A stretch of DNA of 64,000 nucleotides. Origin: Rothia nasimurium. GTDB lineage: Bacteria; Actinomycetota; Actinomycetes; Actinomycetales; Micrococcaceae. Positions within the stretch are counted from its first letter, which is position 1. Every line of letters starts with the position of its first letter. A program made the translations under genes and the position numbers. The stretch is from the NCBI RefSeq assembly GCF_928391935.1, contig NZ_CAKMTD010000001.1:558001-622000 (forward strand). Reading direction: 5' to 3'. The notes below the pieces were generated by a model. The model ran no database searches. It saw only the letters and a list, made by a program, of their open reading frames with translations, and was not told the origin of the DNA. Below are positions 44,890-54,009 of the stretch, piece by piece.

Positions 44890-46599
44890 TTACTGTGAGT
44901 GCTTGGGGCCGAGCAGCTCTTGTGCGAGCTGGGACCTGAGATCTTTTCGTGAAATTTTTCCAACATTGGTCAGGGGTAGGTCATTGAGGACGAAAACCTG
45001 GTCTGGGAGTTTGTACTCACTCAGCCCTAACGCCCGAAGCTGCTTCCTCACCGACTGCACGGTGGGGCGCTGGGCTGCTTCCTGAAGGGTGAGAGCCAGA
45101 CCCACCTTTTCCCCTAGCCGTTCATCTGGGATGCCGATAGCAATAGCGTCCTTGATATCTGCCAACTGCAGGGCAGCGTCCTCAAGCTCATCAATCGATA
45201 TCTTTTCTCCTGCGCGATTAATCTGGTCTTTGATACGGCCTACCATTTCAAGGTTTCCCAGCCCGTCAATCTTCACCAAATCCCCAGTGCGGTAGAAGCC
45301 ATCTTCAGTAAAGTTGGCCCCTGACTGGGTGCCAGCACCGTAGTACTGACGGATGGTATAGGGGCCGCGGGTCAGCAATTCCCCTACCTGGCCGGTGCTG
45401 ACCTCCCTACCCCGTTCATCTACGACCTTGATTTCATCGTGGGGGCTAATGGGTCGGCCCTGGGTGGAACACACTGTTTCGGGATCATCGCCCAACCGGG
45501 TGTAATTCACCAGCCCCTCTGCCATACCAGCGACCTGTTGCAGGGTTGCCCCTAGCTGAGGCGTAATTTTTCGGGCCAGGGTAGGAGATAACTTGGCCCC
45601 ACCTACCTGAATAACTTTTAAACTGGGCAAGCTCAGCGAACGACGCTCAGCCAAGAGCAACCAGCTCTGTAGGAGCGGGGGCACTAAGGAAACCTGGGTT
45701 ACCTGGTGGCGTTGAATCAGGGCAAAAGAGGTTTGGGGGCTAGGGTCGTGGGCAAAGACCAGGGTCGCTCCGCGGTATAGAGAGCCTAGAATACCTGGCG
45801 AGCTCATGGTGAAGTTATGGGCAGCAGGGAGCACCACGAGGTTAGTTGTCTCTTCTGTTACCCCACAAATTTCTGCTGAGGCACGAACGGAGTAGAGATA
45901 ATCTGCGTGGGTTCGGGGAATGAGTTTGGATAGCCCGGTGGTTCCGCCAGAGAGTTGGAAGAGGGCCGTATTTTCGCTGAGGATTCTTGCCCCGCGGTCG
46001 GCTATTGGCTGATCATACTTCAGGTCTTGTTCCTGATGGACAGCAGGTGCCTGGGTCAGGTCTAGGGCCTGGGGAGGTTCTACCCCTTCTTTTTGGAGTT
46101 GCTTACTGTAGTCTGCGTAAAGAGCCCAGTAATCTGTGTTTTCTGCGCCTTGGGCAAAGAGGTGCAGGGCTGCATCTGTGGTTCGCGCATAGTGGGCCAA
46201 ATCTTGAGCACGGTGTTTCGGGAGGGCAAAGATGGGCAGGGTACCGGCAATAAAAGCCCCAAGCATATAGGCGAGAAATTCAAGGGTGTTAGGAAGCTGT
46301 AAGATGACGCGATCTCCCGGGCTAACGCCGAAGCTCCGGATATGGTGGGCAGCTGTATGGGCTTCCTGCTCTAGCTGCCGGTAGGTCCAGCTCTGAGTTT
46401 CGGTGCTGGATACCGGGTAGTTTCCCCGGGTACTAATTCCATGGGCGGCAATGTTATCGGGGTATTTTTTGAAGATATTTTCTATAAATTCGGGGAAAGT
46501 CTCTGGCTGGTAGTAGCCAGCCTCCCGATAGGTACGGGCAAACTCTTCGGGCATGGGGGCGATGGGCTGCAGGGGGCTGCGGGCAGACGTCTTTGTCAT
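44890..46599 (-). CDS. entE: 2,3-dihydroxybenzoate-AMP ligase
   Basis: Activates 2,3-DHB as an adenylate and loads it on the aryl carrier protein. The 569-residue ANL enzyme has FQLSGGTTGLSKLIPRTH (about 214-231), the aryl-pocket segment AHNFTMSSPG (260-269) and the hinge region GRIKDQINRAGEKISIDELE. By alignment to DhbE the pocket reads N262, F263 and S267; the serine is typical of DHB enzymes, whereas salicylate enzymes usually have Cys. It follows fes by 6 nt and precedes the carrier gene by 10 nt. Confidence 0.92.
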   Translation of the reverse strand: MTKTSARSPLQPIAPMPEEFARTYREAGYYQPETFPEFIENIFKKYPDNIAAHGISTRGNYPVSSTETQSWTYRQLEQEAHTAAHHIRSFGVSPGDRVILQLPNTLEFLAYMLGAFIAGTLPIFALPKHRAQDLAHYARTTDAALHLFAQGAENTDYWALYADYSKQLQKEGVEPPQALDLTQAPAVHQEQDLKYDQPIADRGARILSENTALFQLSGGTTGLSKLIPRTHADYLYSVRASAEICGVTEETTNLVVLPAAHNFTMSSPGILGSLYRGATLVFAHDPSPQTSFALIQRHQVTQVSLVPPLLQSWLLLAERRSLSLPSLKVIQVGGAKLSPTLARKITPQLGATLQQVAGMAEGLVNYTRLGDDPETVCSTQGRPISPHDEIKVVDERGREVSTGQVGELLTRGPYTIRQYYGAGTQSGANFTEDGFYRTGDLVKIDGLGNLEMVGRIKDQINRAGEKISIDELEDAALQLADIKDAIAIGIPDERLGEKVGLALTLQEAAQRPTVQSVRKQLRALGLSEYKLPDQVFVLNDLPLTNVGKISRKDLRSQLAQELLGPKHSQ

Positions 46600-46605
46600 G
46601 AGGTG

Positions 46606-47889
46606 TTAGCTTTCGTTTTGAGGGGCAGGAAAGATTTGGATTAAGTGGCCCACGAGGCTGTTTCTCCAACAGGCGTAGTCATGGCCACCGTTATACGTCG
46701 TGAGTTGGGCGTCAATCCCTGCTGTGTGGGCAGCTTGTACAAAATCCTGGTGGGGTTCGAGGAGTACCCATTCTTGGGTTCCGCATTCTAGGTAGAGTCG
46801 GATTTTTTGCCTTTGGGAGGGAGGCAGGGTGGAGCTGGCTTTCTCCAGGGCTTGTTCTGCGGAGGGGTTCCACAGGGAGGCTGACTGGCTTAGGGCAATT
46901 CCAAAGATTTGGGGGTAGGTAAGGACGCCAGTGAGGGCTGCGAGCGCACCGAGGCTTTGGCCCACAAGGACGGTCCGTTCTGGGCGGAGTCTGAGGGCGT
47001 ATGTGTGAGCCAGGTGGGGCAGCAGGCCGGTGGCGATCTCTGCCAGCAGGGGGCTGTCTTGTCCGAGTTGTTTCCAGCGTTGTTCGCGGCCGCCGGAGTG
47101 GATCAGCAGCAGGTAGTGGTCTTGTAGTTTTTCGTCCTTGACTGCTTGAGCACTTGCTGCGGGCAGGCCTTGGTGGGACCATATTTCTCCGTCAAAGATG
47201 ATGAAGAGTGGCGAGGTATCGGTGGGGACGCCGATGGGAAGGAGTTCGTAGTCTAGGGCGCCTTGATCGGGGTGGAGTTTTGGGGGGGTGTATGTGTTCC
47301 AGTGAGGCTGATAAGGTACGCGATAGTCAGCTGGATAGGGGGCATTTGGGGCCTGCGGCAGCTCAACGACGGAGAGCAGGTTACCTCCCCTGTTCGGGCA
47401 GTGGCGGGGGTTGGCGGGGTCTGCCTGGCCGGCATCGAGTGCTGCCCTCAGCTGGGGGTGGTGGGTGCTACTGAGCCAGGCGGGTTGCTGGCCTTGAGGG
47501 GTGGGTAAGAAGCAGTACGAGGCTCGCCAGTTATTTTCTAGCTCAAAGGAGGCATACCAGTAGGGGGTTGCGGGGATTTTTTCGAGAAGTGTTGCTTCAA
47601 GATTAGTCTCATCTGTCAGCCGATTTGCGAACAGGAGCACTGATTCTAGGGGCTCTGTTTGGGCGTAGATAAAGGTGACGATGCTGTGGTTAGGCTTGCT
47701 CGTTTCAAGGAAGGGTAGCTGATGCATCAGGTGGCTGATCTGGGTGCTGAGGTCTTGGTCCGTCAGGTACCCGGAGTTTCGTGCCTCCAGGAGGGCTGAG
47801 ATACGGGGTGAGGTGGTTCTAGGGACGGGGCTAGGACGGGGACGTTTGGGAGGTTGGGGGGTCTGGTTCATGGCTACTGGATGTTTCAT
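46606..47889 (-). CDS. fes: Enterochelin esterase (Fes family)
   Basis: Cytoplasmic esterase that opens the imported ferric catecholate trilactone to release iron. The 427-residue protein has the Fes N-terminal domain, then an alpha/beta hydrolase with FIIFDGEIW, the nucleophile elbow VGQSLGALAAL and the catalytic-His segment YNGGHDYACWR. No signal peptide is visible, which fits cytoplasmic action. It lies between the ABC transporter ATPase and the DHB ligase, so import, iron release and synthesis are on one transcript. The first ~30 residues are Pro/Arg-rich and the true start may be the ATG six codons in. Confidence 0.9.
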   Translation of the reverse strand: MKHPVAMNQTPQPPKRPRPSPVPRTTSPRISALLEARNSGYLTDQDLSTQISHLMHQLPFLETSKPNHSIVTFIYAQTEPLESVLLFANRLTDETNLEATLLEKIPATPYWYASFELENNWRASYCFLPTPQGQQPAWLSSTHHPQLRAALDAGQADPANPRHCPNRGGNLLSVVELPQAPNAPYPADYRVPYQPHWNTYTPPKLHPDQGALDYELLPIGVPTDTSPLFIIFDGEIWSHQGLPAASAQAVKDEKLQDHYLLLIHSGGREQRWKQLGQDSPLLAEIATGLLPHLAHTYALRLRPERTVLVGQSLGALAALTGVLTYPQIFGIALSQSASLWNPSAEQALEKASSTLPPSQRQKIRLYLECGTQEWVLLEPHQDFVQAAHTAGIDAQLTTYNGGHDYACWRNSLVGHLIQIFPAPQNES

Positions 47890-47895
47890 GAAGGT

Positions 47896-48696
47896 CTAGG
47901 GGTTGCGGGTATCGTGGGGAATCATGAGCGGGGTATGGCTATGGGGGTCGGTGATGATACTGGCCTTGATGTCAAAGACCTGTTCAATGATTTGCGGGGT
48001 GACAATCTCTTGGGGTGAACCTTCTGCCATGATTGTTCCGGCTTTCATCAGGATGAGGTGAGTGGCGTAGCGGAAAGCCAGGTTGAGGTCGTGTAGCACC
48101 AGCAGAAGCGTTTTCCCCTGCCGGTGAAGTTCAGCTGCCAGATCGAGCACCTGGAGCTGGTGAGTGATATCCAGGTAGGTGGTGGGCTCATCAAGTAAAA
48201 GCAGGGGTGTGTCTTGGGCTAGGGTCATTGCTATCCACACTCTTTGTCGCTGGCCGCCGGATAGCTCTTGTAGGGTTCTGTCTTTGAGGTCTGCTATGCC
48301 GCAGGCATCCATGGCTTCTTGGCAGATACGGTGGTCTTCTCTCCGCATTCTTCCCAGGAAGCCTTGGTAGGGGTAACGTCCTAGAGCCACGACGTCCGCG
48401 ACGGTGACGGAGTCTGGCGCGTGGGGGCTCTGGGGTAGTAGGGCTAGAGTCTGGGCTATTGACCGGTTTGATAGGTCTGTAATTTTCTGCCCTTGAAGAT
48501 ATATTTCTCCTGCTGTTGGCTGGTGGATTCTCGCAAAGGTCTTGAGAAGAGTTGATTTGCCGCAGGCATTAGGACCTAGAATCACGGTTAGCTCTTCGCG
48601 AGGGATTGAGCAGTTGATACCGTGAAGTACGGGGTGCTTCTCGTAGGCGACATGGAGGTCTTTGGCTTCTAGCGCACTCTCGTTTAACTTACTCAC
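47896..48696 (-). CDS. fepC: Ferric siderophore ABC transporter, ATP-binding protein
   Basis: FecE/FepC-type ATPase powering uptake through the two permeases. The 266-residue product has Walker A LGPNACGKSTLLKT, signature LSGGQRQRVWIAM, Walker B LLLLDEPTTYLD and the His-switch VLHDLNLAFRYATH. GTG at 48696 is chosen because AAGGACA lies upstream and the family start is there; the ORF is open to 48795 inside the permease gene. It overlaps the upstream permease by 8 nt. Confidence 0.93.
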   Translation of the reverse strand: MSKLNESALEAKDLHVAYEKHPVLHGINCSIPREELTVILGPNACGKSTLLKTFARIHQPTAGEIYLQGQKITDLSNRSIAQTLALLPQSPHAPDSVTVADVVALGRYPYQGFLGRMRREDHRICQEAMDACGIADLKDRTLQELSGGQRQRVWIAMTLAQDTPLLLLDEPTTYLDITHQLQVLDLAAELHRQGKTLLLVLHDLNLAFRYATHLILMKAGTIMAEGSPQEIVTPQIIEQVFDIKASIITDPHSHTPLMIPHDTRNP

Positions 48697-49678
48697 TGCT
48701 GTCCTTACGTCGTGCTCTGTAGATGAGGAAAATGAGGTACAGGCCGCCGAGGGCTCCGGTGACGACTCCGACTTGGAGGGAGGTAGGGAAGGCAAACTGG
48801 CCTAGGGCGTCTGCCGCTAGGGTGATGAAGGCACCCGTGCAGGCTGCTGTGCCTAGGTTCCCAGCTGCTTGGTGGCTCAGATGACGGGCGATATGAGGAG
48901 CTGCAAGAGCAACAAAGGCAATGGGGCCAGTCAGTGCTGTTGCTAGGGCGACCAGGAGCACTCCCAGAATGAGGCTTATTAGCCTGACGCTGGCTACTGG
49001 CACCCCGATGCCCTGGGCCAGGGTATCCCCGTAGTTGAGGGTCCGCAGGGGCCTGGCAAGCCAGAGAAGTAGCGGGGCTACCAGGGCAAGCGGGAGAGCT
49101 AGAAGGGCTACTTTGCCCCAGGTCATACTGTTCAGGGAGCCTGCCAGCCAGGCTGCTGCTGTTTGAGCTTGTGTCACAGAGGCCTGCACTACTAGCAGGG
49201 AGTTTACTGCCGCTAGGGTTGCGCCTAGCCCCAGGCCAACCAGGATCAGTTGAAACCCTTCAAGGCCTCTTGATCGAGTAAGCAGATAGACAGCGCAGGA
49301 GGTGGCAGCTCCTCCTACGATTGCGCCTAGGGCAGTACCCCAGGGACTGGTTCCCCACACAATCATGGCGCAGAGGGCCCCGGTAGCTGCCCCGTGCGTG
49401 AACCCTATGACGTCAGGGGATCCCAGAGGGTTGCGGGTGATGGTTTGGAAAATTGCCCCCGATAGTCCCAGGGCAGCTCCTACGAGGAGGGCAGCTAGTA
49501 TTCGGGGAGCTCGAATTTCCCGGACGAAATAGCTTCCCAGCCCTGTTTCGGAGCCGCTGAGGGCAGCTACAACGTCTGTAACTGTGAGGTTGTAATCCCC
49601 CTGCATCAAAACCCACAGTCCGAGGAGTAAAGAGCTAAGTAGGGCGGAGAGGGTGACGGCTCGGATGCGGTAGGTCAT
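48689..49678 (-). CDS. fepG: Ferric siderophore ABC transporter, permease (FepG-like)
   Basis: BtuC/FecCD-family membrane protein of 329 residues. It has about nine hydrophobic helices, the motif RAPRILAALLVGAALGLSGA, TRNPLGSPDVIGFTHGAA and the ATPase-contact segment GPIAFVALAAPHIARHL. ATG at 49678 overlaps the stop of the partner permease by 4 nt; the longer ORF to 49789 is rejected. Pairs with the next gene to form a heterodimer channel. Confidence 0.92.
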   Translation of the reverse strand: MTYRIRAVTLSALLSSLLLGLWVLMQGDYNLTVTDVVAALSGSETGLGSYFVREIRAPRILAALLVGAALGLSGAIFQTITRNPLGSPDVIGFTHGAATGALCAMIVWGTSPWGTALGAIVGGAATSCAVYLLTRSRGLEGFQLILVGLGLGATLAAVNSLLVVQASVTQAQTAAAWLAGSLNSMTWGKVALLALPLALVAPLLLWLARPLRTLNYGDTLAQGIGVPVASVRLISLILGVLLVALATALTGPIAFVALAAPHIARHLSHQAAGNLGTAACTGAFITLAADALGQFAFPTSLQVGVVTGALGGLYLIFLIYRARRKDSSE

Positions 49679-50706
49679 AGCTCGCGTACCTTTCGTCGAG
49701 ACATCAGGGCCAGGAAGAGAGGGCCTCCAAGCAGGGTGGTGATGATTCCTACCTGAATTTCTGCAGGCGCCATGATAGTGCGAGCACAAACGTCACTTGC
49801 AATGAGCCAGGCGGGACCTGCCAGCACAGCCCCTGCAGTCACCCAGCCCACCTTGTTGCCCAGAAGGGTTCGGAGGATAAAAGGTACCGCTAGCCCAACG
49901 AAGGCAAGAGGGCCAATCGCGGCGGTTGATATTGCCGCTAGGAGAGACACCGTCAGTAATGTAAGGCAGGTAATTTTTTTCACTGAGGTTCCCAGCGCCA
50001 GTGCAGCTTCTGCCCCGAGCGCTAGCGTACGCAGGGAGGGAATGAGACAAAATCCTAGGATCAGAGCTAAGCCAACGAGGACGGAGGTGGGAAGCAGCAC
50101 CTCATACCCGCGTCCTTCAAGGGACCCAGCTGCCCAAAAACGAAATTCGTTATAGGCCGTCTGATTAGCAAGCAGGAGTGCCTGAGTGATGGCGGTCAGG
50201 GACGCTGCCAAAGCAACACCGGCCAAAATAAAACGCGACATCGACTGCCCTTTTGAGCTACCCAGGGCAAAGACTGCCCCCACGCTCACCAAAGCTCCCA
50301 TGAAAGCAGCGCCCATGAGAGTCAGGATGGGGAGGGGCCCCAAAATCACCACGGCAAGAACCACGGCTAAAGAGGCTCCCGCGTTGACTCCCAGAAGACC
50401 GGGATCAGCAAGCGGATTGCGCGTCAGAGTTTGCATCAGGGATCCAGCGACAGCCAAAGCTGCCCCGCACACCAGGGCAAGGAGGGTACGCGGGATTCGC
50501 TGGTCCCAGACAATGGTGTAGGCAGGGCTAGTGCTATCCCCTGCAAGAGCAGCCCATATGTCTTGGCCTTCTAGGGCGTTAGAACCGAACCTCAGGGATA
50601 GCAAAAGAGTCAGACCCAGCGCAGCCGCACAGACCGGCAGCACCAGGTATCTCCGAGGGGCTAGGGCTTTGTCTCGCAGGCGCGAGCGCACAGGTGAGGT
50701 AGTCAT
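49675..50706 (-). CDS. fepD: Ferric siderophore ABC transporter, permease (FepD-like)
   Basis: Second FecCD permease, 343 residues. It shows RIPRTLLALVCGAALAVAGSL, TRNPLADPGLLGVNAGASLAV and GPLAFVGLAVPFILRTLLG. The order fepD-fepG-fepC with 4-8 nt overlaps indicates coupled translation. It follows the membrane-anchored surface protein gene by 19 nt. Confidence 0.92.
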   Translation of the reverse strand: MTTSPVRSRLRDKALAPRRYLVLPVCAAALGLTLLLSLRFGSNALEGQDIWAALAGDSTSPAYTIVWDQRIPRTLLALVCGAALAVAGSLMQTLTRNPLADPGLLGVNAGASLAVVLAVVILGPLPILTLMGAAFMGALVSVGAVFALGSSKGQSMSRFILAGVALAASLTAITQALLLANQTAYNEFRFWAAGSLEGRGYEVLLPTSVLVGLALILGFCLIPSLRTLALGAEAALALGTSVKKITCLTLLTVSLLAAISTAAIGPLAFVGLAVPFILRTLLGNKVGWVTAGAVLAGPAWLIASDVCARTIMAPAEIQVGIITTLLGGPLFLALMSRRKVREL

Positions 50707-50725
50707 ACGGTGGTTTCAGGAGAGC

Positions 50726-51721
50726 TTATTTCTCAGAAGTCTTGTGACGACGCAGCAGGACGAAGGCAGCCACGATGATTGATGCCCCAAAGACAAGCGC
50801 ACCCACCCATGGGAAGGTTCCCTGCTGAGGGATACTTGCTGCAGTCTCTTCTTCGGGTTCCTGGCTTGCGCTGGCTTGGGCCTGAGCTGACGCTGTTGAG
50901 CTTTCACCGGCGGTTGGGCTCATCGTGGCTGATGGGCTGGCCTGCTGACTTTCGGGGGCTGAAGCTGTGCTTGTTTCTTGTGCTAGCAGGGCTTCATATT
51001 CTTCTTGGCTAATAGGATTACCCTCAGCATCGAGGTAGATGGTGGTTCCGTCTGCTGCGGTGTCGGTGCTGACGGTAGCCACGCTAGATTCAGCTGATGA
51101 GGAAGTAGTCTCCTGGTTCTGGCTATCTGTTGTGGCCGGGTTAGTAGCCATCTGATTCTGGTTAGAAGTTTCAGCCTGGGCTACGTTTTCTTCGATGCTA
51201 TTGATGACGCTCGGATCAACGTTGACGGTCGTACCACCGCTTGATGATTCATTCACACCCGAGATGGTAAATTCGGGCGATCGGTTGGTGTAGCCCTTTG
51301 ACCCCTGATAGTTGCCGTCCGCATCGTACATAATTTCTGTGGCCAGGAAACGGAGGGTATGGGGCCCTTCGCTCAGTTCCTTCGAGAGGATGAAAGAACC
51401 GGAAGCGGTACCGTTACTCGATATTTTTTGCTGGTGGACGACGCAGGCGCCTTGAGCAGCGTCTGAGGGGCAGGCTGCACCGTCATCAACCTTGATGTAG
51501 AGCTGTTCGCCTGCGGGGAAACCCGAGACTGAAAAGGTGAGAGTATCGCCTGCCTGAAGGCTTGCAGGTGAAACGCTAGAACTGGTGCCGGGGGTATTGG
51601 AGGTTGCGGCTCCGCCCGGAGGTAGGGCATGGGCAGGTGCCAAACCTACTGGACCGCATAAGGCGGCTACTCCTAGACCAAGCGCAACGCAGAAGACTCT
51701 CATTTTGGGGAAAACAGACAT
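50726..51721 (-). CDS. Membrane-anchored surface protein with one repeat domain
   Basis: Not a recognised family. The 331-residue protein has a signal peptide cleaved near AHA-LPPG and one domain at about 48-155. That domain (SVSGFPAGEQLYIKVDDG, then HTLRFLA and PEFTISG) resembles the repeats of its neighbour at 51731. A long Ser/Thr/Gln/Ala-rich stalk follows (about 165-290), then one C-terminal membrane helix (WVGALVFGASIIVAAFVLL) and RRHKTSEK. No sortase motif is seen. AAGGAAG precedes the ATG. Its position between binding-lipoprotein and permease genes suggests a part in siderophore capture; this is inference. Confidence 0.75.
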   Translation of the reverse strand: MSVFPKMRVFCVALGLGVAALCGPVGLAPAHALPPGGAATSNTPGTSSSVSPASLQAGDTLTFSVSGFPAGEQLYIKVDDGAACPSDAAQGACVVHQQKISSNGTASGSFILSKELSEGPHTLRFLATEIMYDADGNYQGSKGYTNRSPEFTISGVNESSSGGTTVNVDPSVINSIEENVAQAETSNQNQMATNPATTDSQNQETTSSSAESSVATVSTDTAADGTTIYLDAEGNPISQEEYEALLAQETSTASAPESQQASPSATMSPTAGESSTASAQAQASASQEPEEETAASIPQQGTFPWVGALVFGASIIVAAFVLLRRHKTSEK

Positions 51722-51730
51722 ACTTCTTCC

Positions 51731-53989
51731 TTATGACTTTTTCTTTTGGCGGGTAAGGGCGAGGGTGGCGAGCAAAACTGCTGCAGCTGCGCACAGCAAG
51801 AGGTTATTGGGGTCAAGGAGCGAGGAGCTTCTGGTTGTTGCCGGGTTCTCGGCTTGAGCAACAGAACTATTGCTTGTTTTGGTCTGCTCGGTGACCTTAC
51901 CTGGAGCTGGTGGTGTGCTGGCAGGTTCTGCGGTGGGGCTCGTGACGGGGCCGGCCACATTCTGACGGGGGGCTGGGGCCCGCAGCACCTGAGACGGCAG
52001 GGAGACCAGCTGGCTGACTGGGACGTTCATTCCAACAGCTGTGGTGGCAGATGAACCTACTGGGCTGTGGGCGACAGAATCAGCTAGGCTGTAGCCAGCT
52101 GCAGCTGAAACGGGGAAGGCTGAGAGGTTACCGGTTGCCCCGCTCACCTGGGATTGGCTGGGTCGAGTAGCCGGGGCGGACGCAGCCTCCTGATGAGCTT
52201 CTGCGACAGTGAGGGACGCCCAACCCAGCAGGGCACCAAAATTTTCTAGCTCCCCGCTTTGGGCGACAACCTGGTAGTCGCCTGCTGCTAGATCTTCCGG
52301 TAGCAGGTAGCTCACAGACTTATTGGCATCTAGTTGGACCCAGCCTGAGCCCCAGTTGCTCCGCACAGACCCACCGATATAGGGATTAATCATCACCCAC
52401 TGGCCGGCCTCTGCCCCGGGTACGGTTACGCGCATATTTCTACCCGTGAGTTGGGCCGTCATGTGACCTTGAGAAGCAGCTGATAGGTCTTCGCTTGAGA
52501 GCGTATCTGGTATGGCGTGAGGAGAATACTGCCCAATCACGAAGTCCAGTTTTCCGACGCCGCCTAAGGTAACGGCCCGGTCCCCTGGGGCAAGAGAGCC
52601 AGAGAGCACTCGCAGCGAATGGCTGCCCTCTGCCAGAGCAGGGGAAGAACTCGCTGTAGTTCCGTCAGGCAAGTCGATGGTGGCGTCGATGCGGCCGGTG
52701 GCAGGGTCCGGGTGCAAAATAGCCCAGATTGTACGATTCGAGTGAAGGGACGTATCAAGCCGGCTGATTCCACCGTCATCAATTTTCACCGCAACAGTGG
52801 TGGCCCGCTGGTTTTCGGTATTGCACCAGCCCTCACCCACGACACGAAGTTTCCCACCCAGTTCAACGGTGGGGTTGACGATTTCAAAGGTGGGACTGTT
52901 CAGGTCTGTGGTGCAGACGGTCTGATGGTCATCATCGCTAGGAAGAGAACCAGCTACCCCGTTGACCGGTATTGGTTCAGAGCGGACAGAACGAGTCACA
53001 TCGGCTTCAGCGTTTCTCCCGGATTGTATGAAGACTGCCAGGTAGTCCCCTGCTGAGCCTTTCTGTACTTCTTCAGGCAATTCAAGTTCAATATCAAAGC
53101 TACCGTCAGCGCTAATAGCTAGTAGCCCCTGGTCAGGTCGGGTACGCTCTGCATCTGGGATGAGCAGGCCCCAGCTCGTAGGATCTGCTGCCCGCCCGAC
53201 AGACTGCAAATAGGATGAAATCGCCCTATCGGTTCGTTCATACTGGCGAACCTTGCCTTCTGCATCCAGATATTCCAGTTTGATCGAGACTGTGGAAGCA
53301 CTGATGCCATCCTCTTTAGTCCAGCCCTGCCCAATCAGTCGAATGGTGGCTTGCTCCCCTGTTGTTACAGGTGAGATACGCACCTGTGCAGAACCGGCTG
53401 TTACAGAAGGCCAGGTTGATGTGTCCTCAAGGCTTGTCGAGGGAACAGTAAATGAGGCAGCTACAGAGCCAGGGGAATCACCGTCAGCCAGCGAACCTGC
53501 CAGGGCCTGAAGTGTGTGAGAGCTGCCTGACTGCCAGTCTGCGTCCTGCACCTTGGCTGTTGTAGAGTCTGGCAGCTTGATATTGACGCTAAAGGTGCCG
53601 TCGGGTGCTGCCACCGTATAGAAGTTGACGTTTGCAAAACGGGCTTCGGTCAGGGGTTGTCCGGTCAGGGGGTGAGCCGGAAGCTCATGATTGAAGACCG
53701 CTCCCCCATCCCACTTAAAGGCAACCACGGCACCGCGGTCTGGGGCTGTTGAGGTCCAGCCACTACCGGTCACCGTCACCGTTCCATCATCGTTCAGCAT
53801 CTGGCTTACAGTTACCTGCTTGGTAGCCTTGGTTTCTTGGGCAATAGCCAGGCTACTTCCTTCCAAAAATGCAGCAGGCGCCAGGATTGGCTGCAGGACG
53901 AGACCTGAGGCGGCAACGCTTGCGGCCAGGGCAAGCCCGGTGAGGGTCGGCAGGTACTGAACGGAAGACAAACTTTGTGGTGTTTTCAT
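51731..53989 (-). CDS. Large membrane-anchored surface protein with about four repeat domains
   Basis: Not a recognised family. The 752-residue product has a signal peptide (to about AIA-QETK, residue 50) and related domains at about 57-182, 202-342, 367-487 and a weaker one at 505-630. Two carry the pattern GSGW/GEGW...VKIDDGG...GSSHTLQALAGSLADGD. A Pro/Ser/Thr stalk, a single C-terminal membrane helix (LLLCAAAAVLLATLALT) and RQKKKS follow. ATG at 53989 lies 20 nt after the binding-protein stop; no good Shine-Dalgarno is visible. It shares its domain with the proteins at 50726 and 38186, which suggests a cell-surface relay for iron compounds. Confidence 0.75.
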   Translation of the reverse strand: MKTPQSLSSVQYLPTLTGLALAASVAASGLVLQPILAPAAFLEGSSLAIAQETKATKQVTVSQMLNDDGTVTVTGSGWTSTAPDRGAVVAFKWDGGAVFNHELPAHPLTGQPLTEARFANVNFYTVAAPDGTFSVNIKLPDSTTAKVQDADWQSGSSHTLQALAGSLADGDSPGSVAASFTVPSTSLEDTSTWPSVTAGSAQVRISPVTTGEQATIRLIGQGWTKEDGISASTVSIKLEYLDAEGKVRQYERTDRAISSYLQSVGRAADPTSWGLLIPDAERTRPDQGLLAISADGSFDIELELPEEVQKGSAGDYLAVFIQSGRNAEADVTRSVRSEPIPVNGVAGSLPSDDDHQTVCTTDLNSPTFEIVNPTVELGGKLRVVGEGWCNTENQRATTVAVKIDDGGISRLDTSLHSNRTIWAILHPDPATGRIDATIDLPDGTTASSSPALAEGSHSLRVLSGSLAPGDRAVTLGGVGKLDFVIGQYSPHAIPDTLSSEDLSAASQGHMTAQLTGRNMRVTVPGAEAGQWVMINPYIGGSVRSNWGSGWVQLDANKSVSYLLPEDLAAGDYQVVAQSGELENFGALLGWASLTVAEAHQEAASAPATRPSQSQVSGATGNLSAFPVSAAAGYSLADSVAHSPVGSSATTAVGMNVPVSQLVSLPSQVLRAPAPRQNVAGPVTSPTAEPASTPPAPGKVTEQTKTSNSSVAQAENPATTRSSSLLDPNNLLLCAAAAVLLATLALTRQKKKS

Positions 53990-54009
53990 GGTGTGTTTTT
54001 TCAAATTGT

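Noticed and set aside
50726-53989. HtaA or NEAT heme-binding domains in the surface proteins
   Set aside because: The conserved tyrosine/histidine motifs of those families were not recognisable; the repeats have a different G-x-G-W...GSL-x-DGD pattern.
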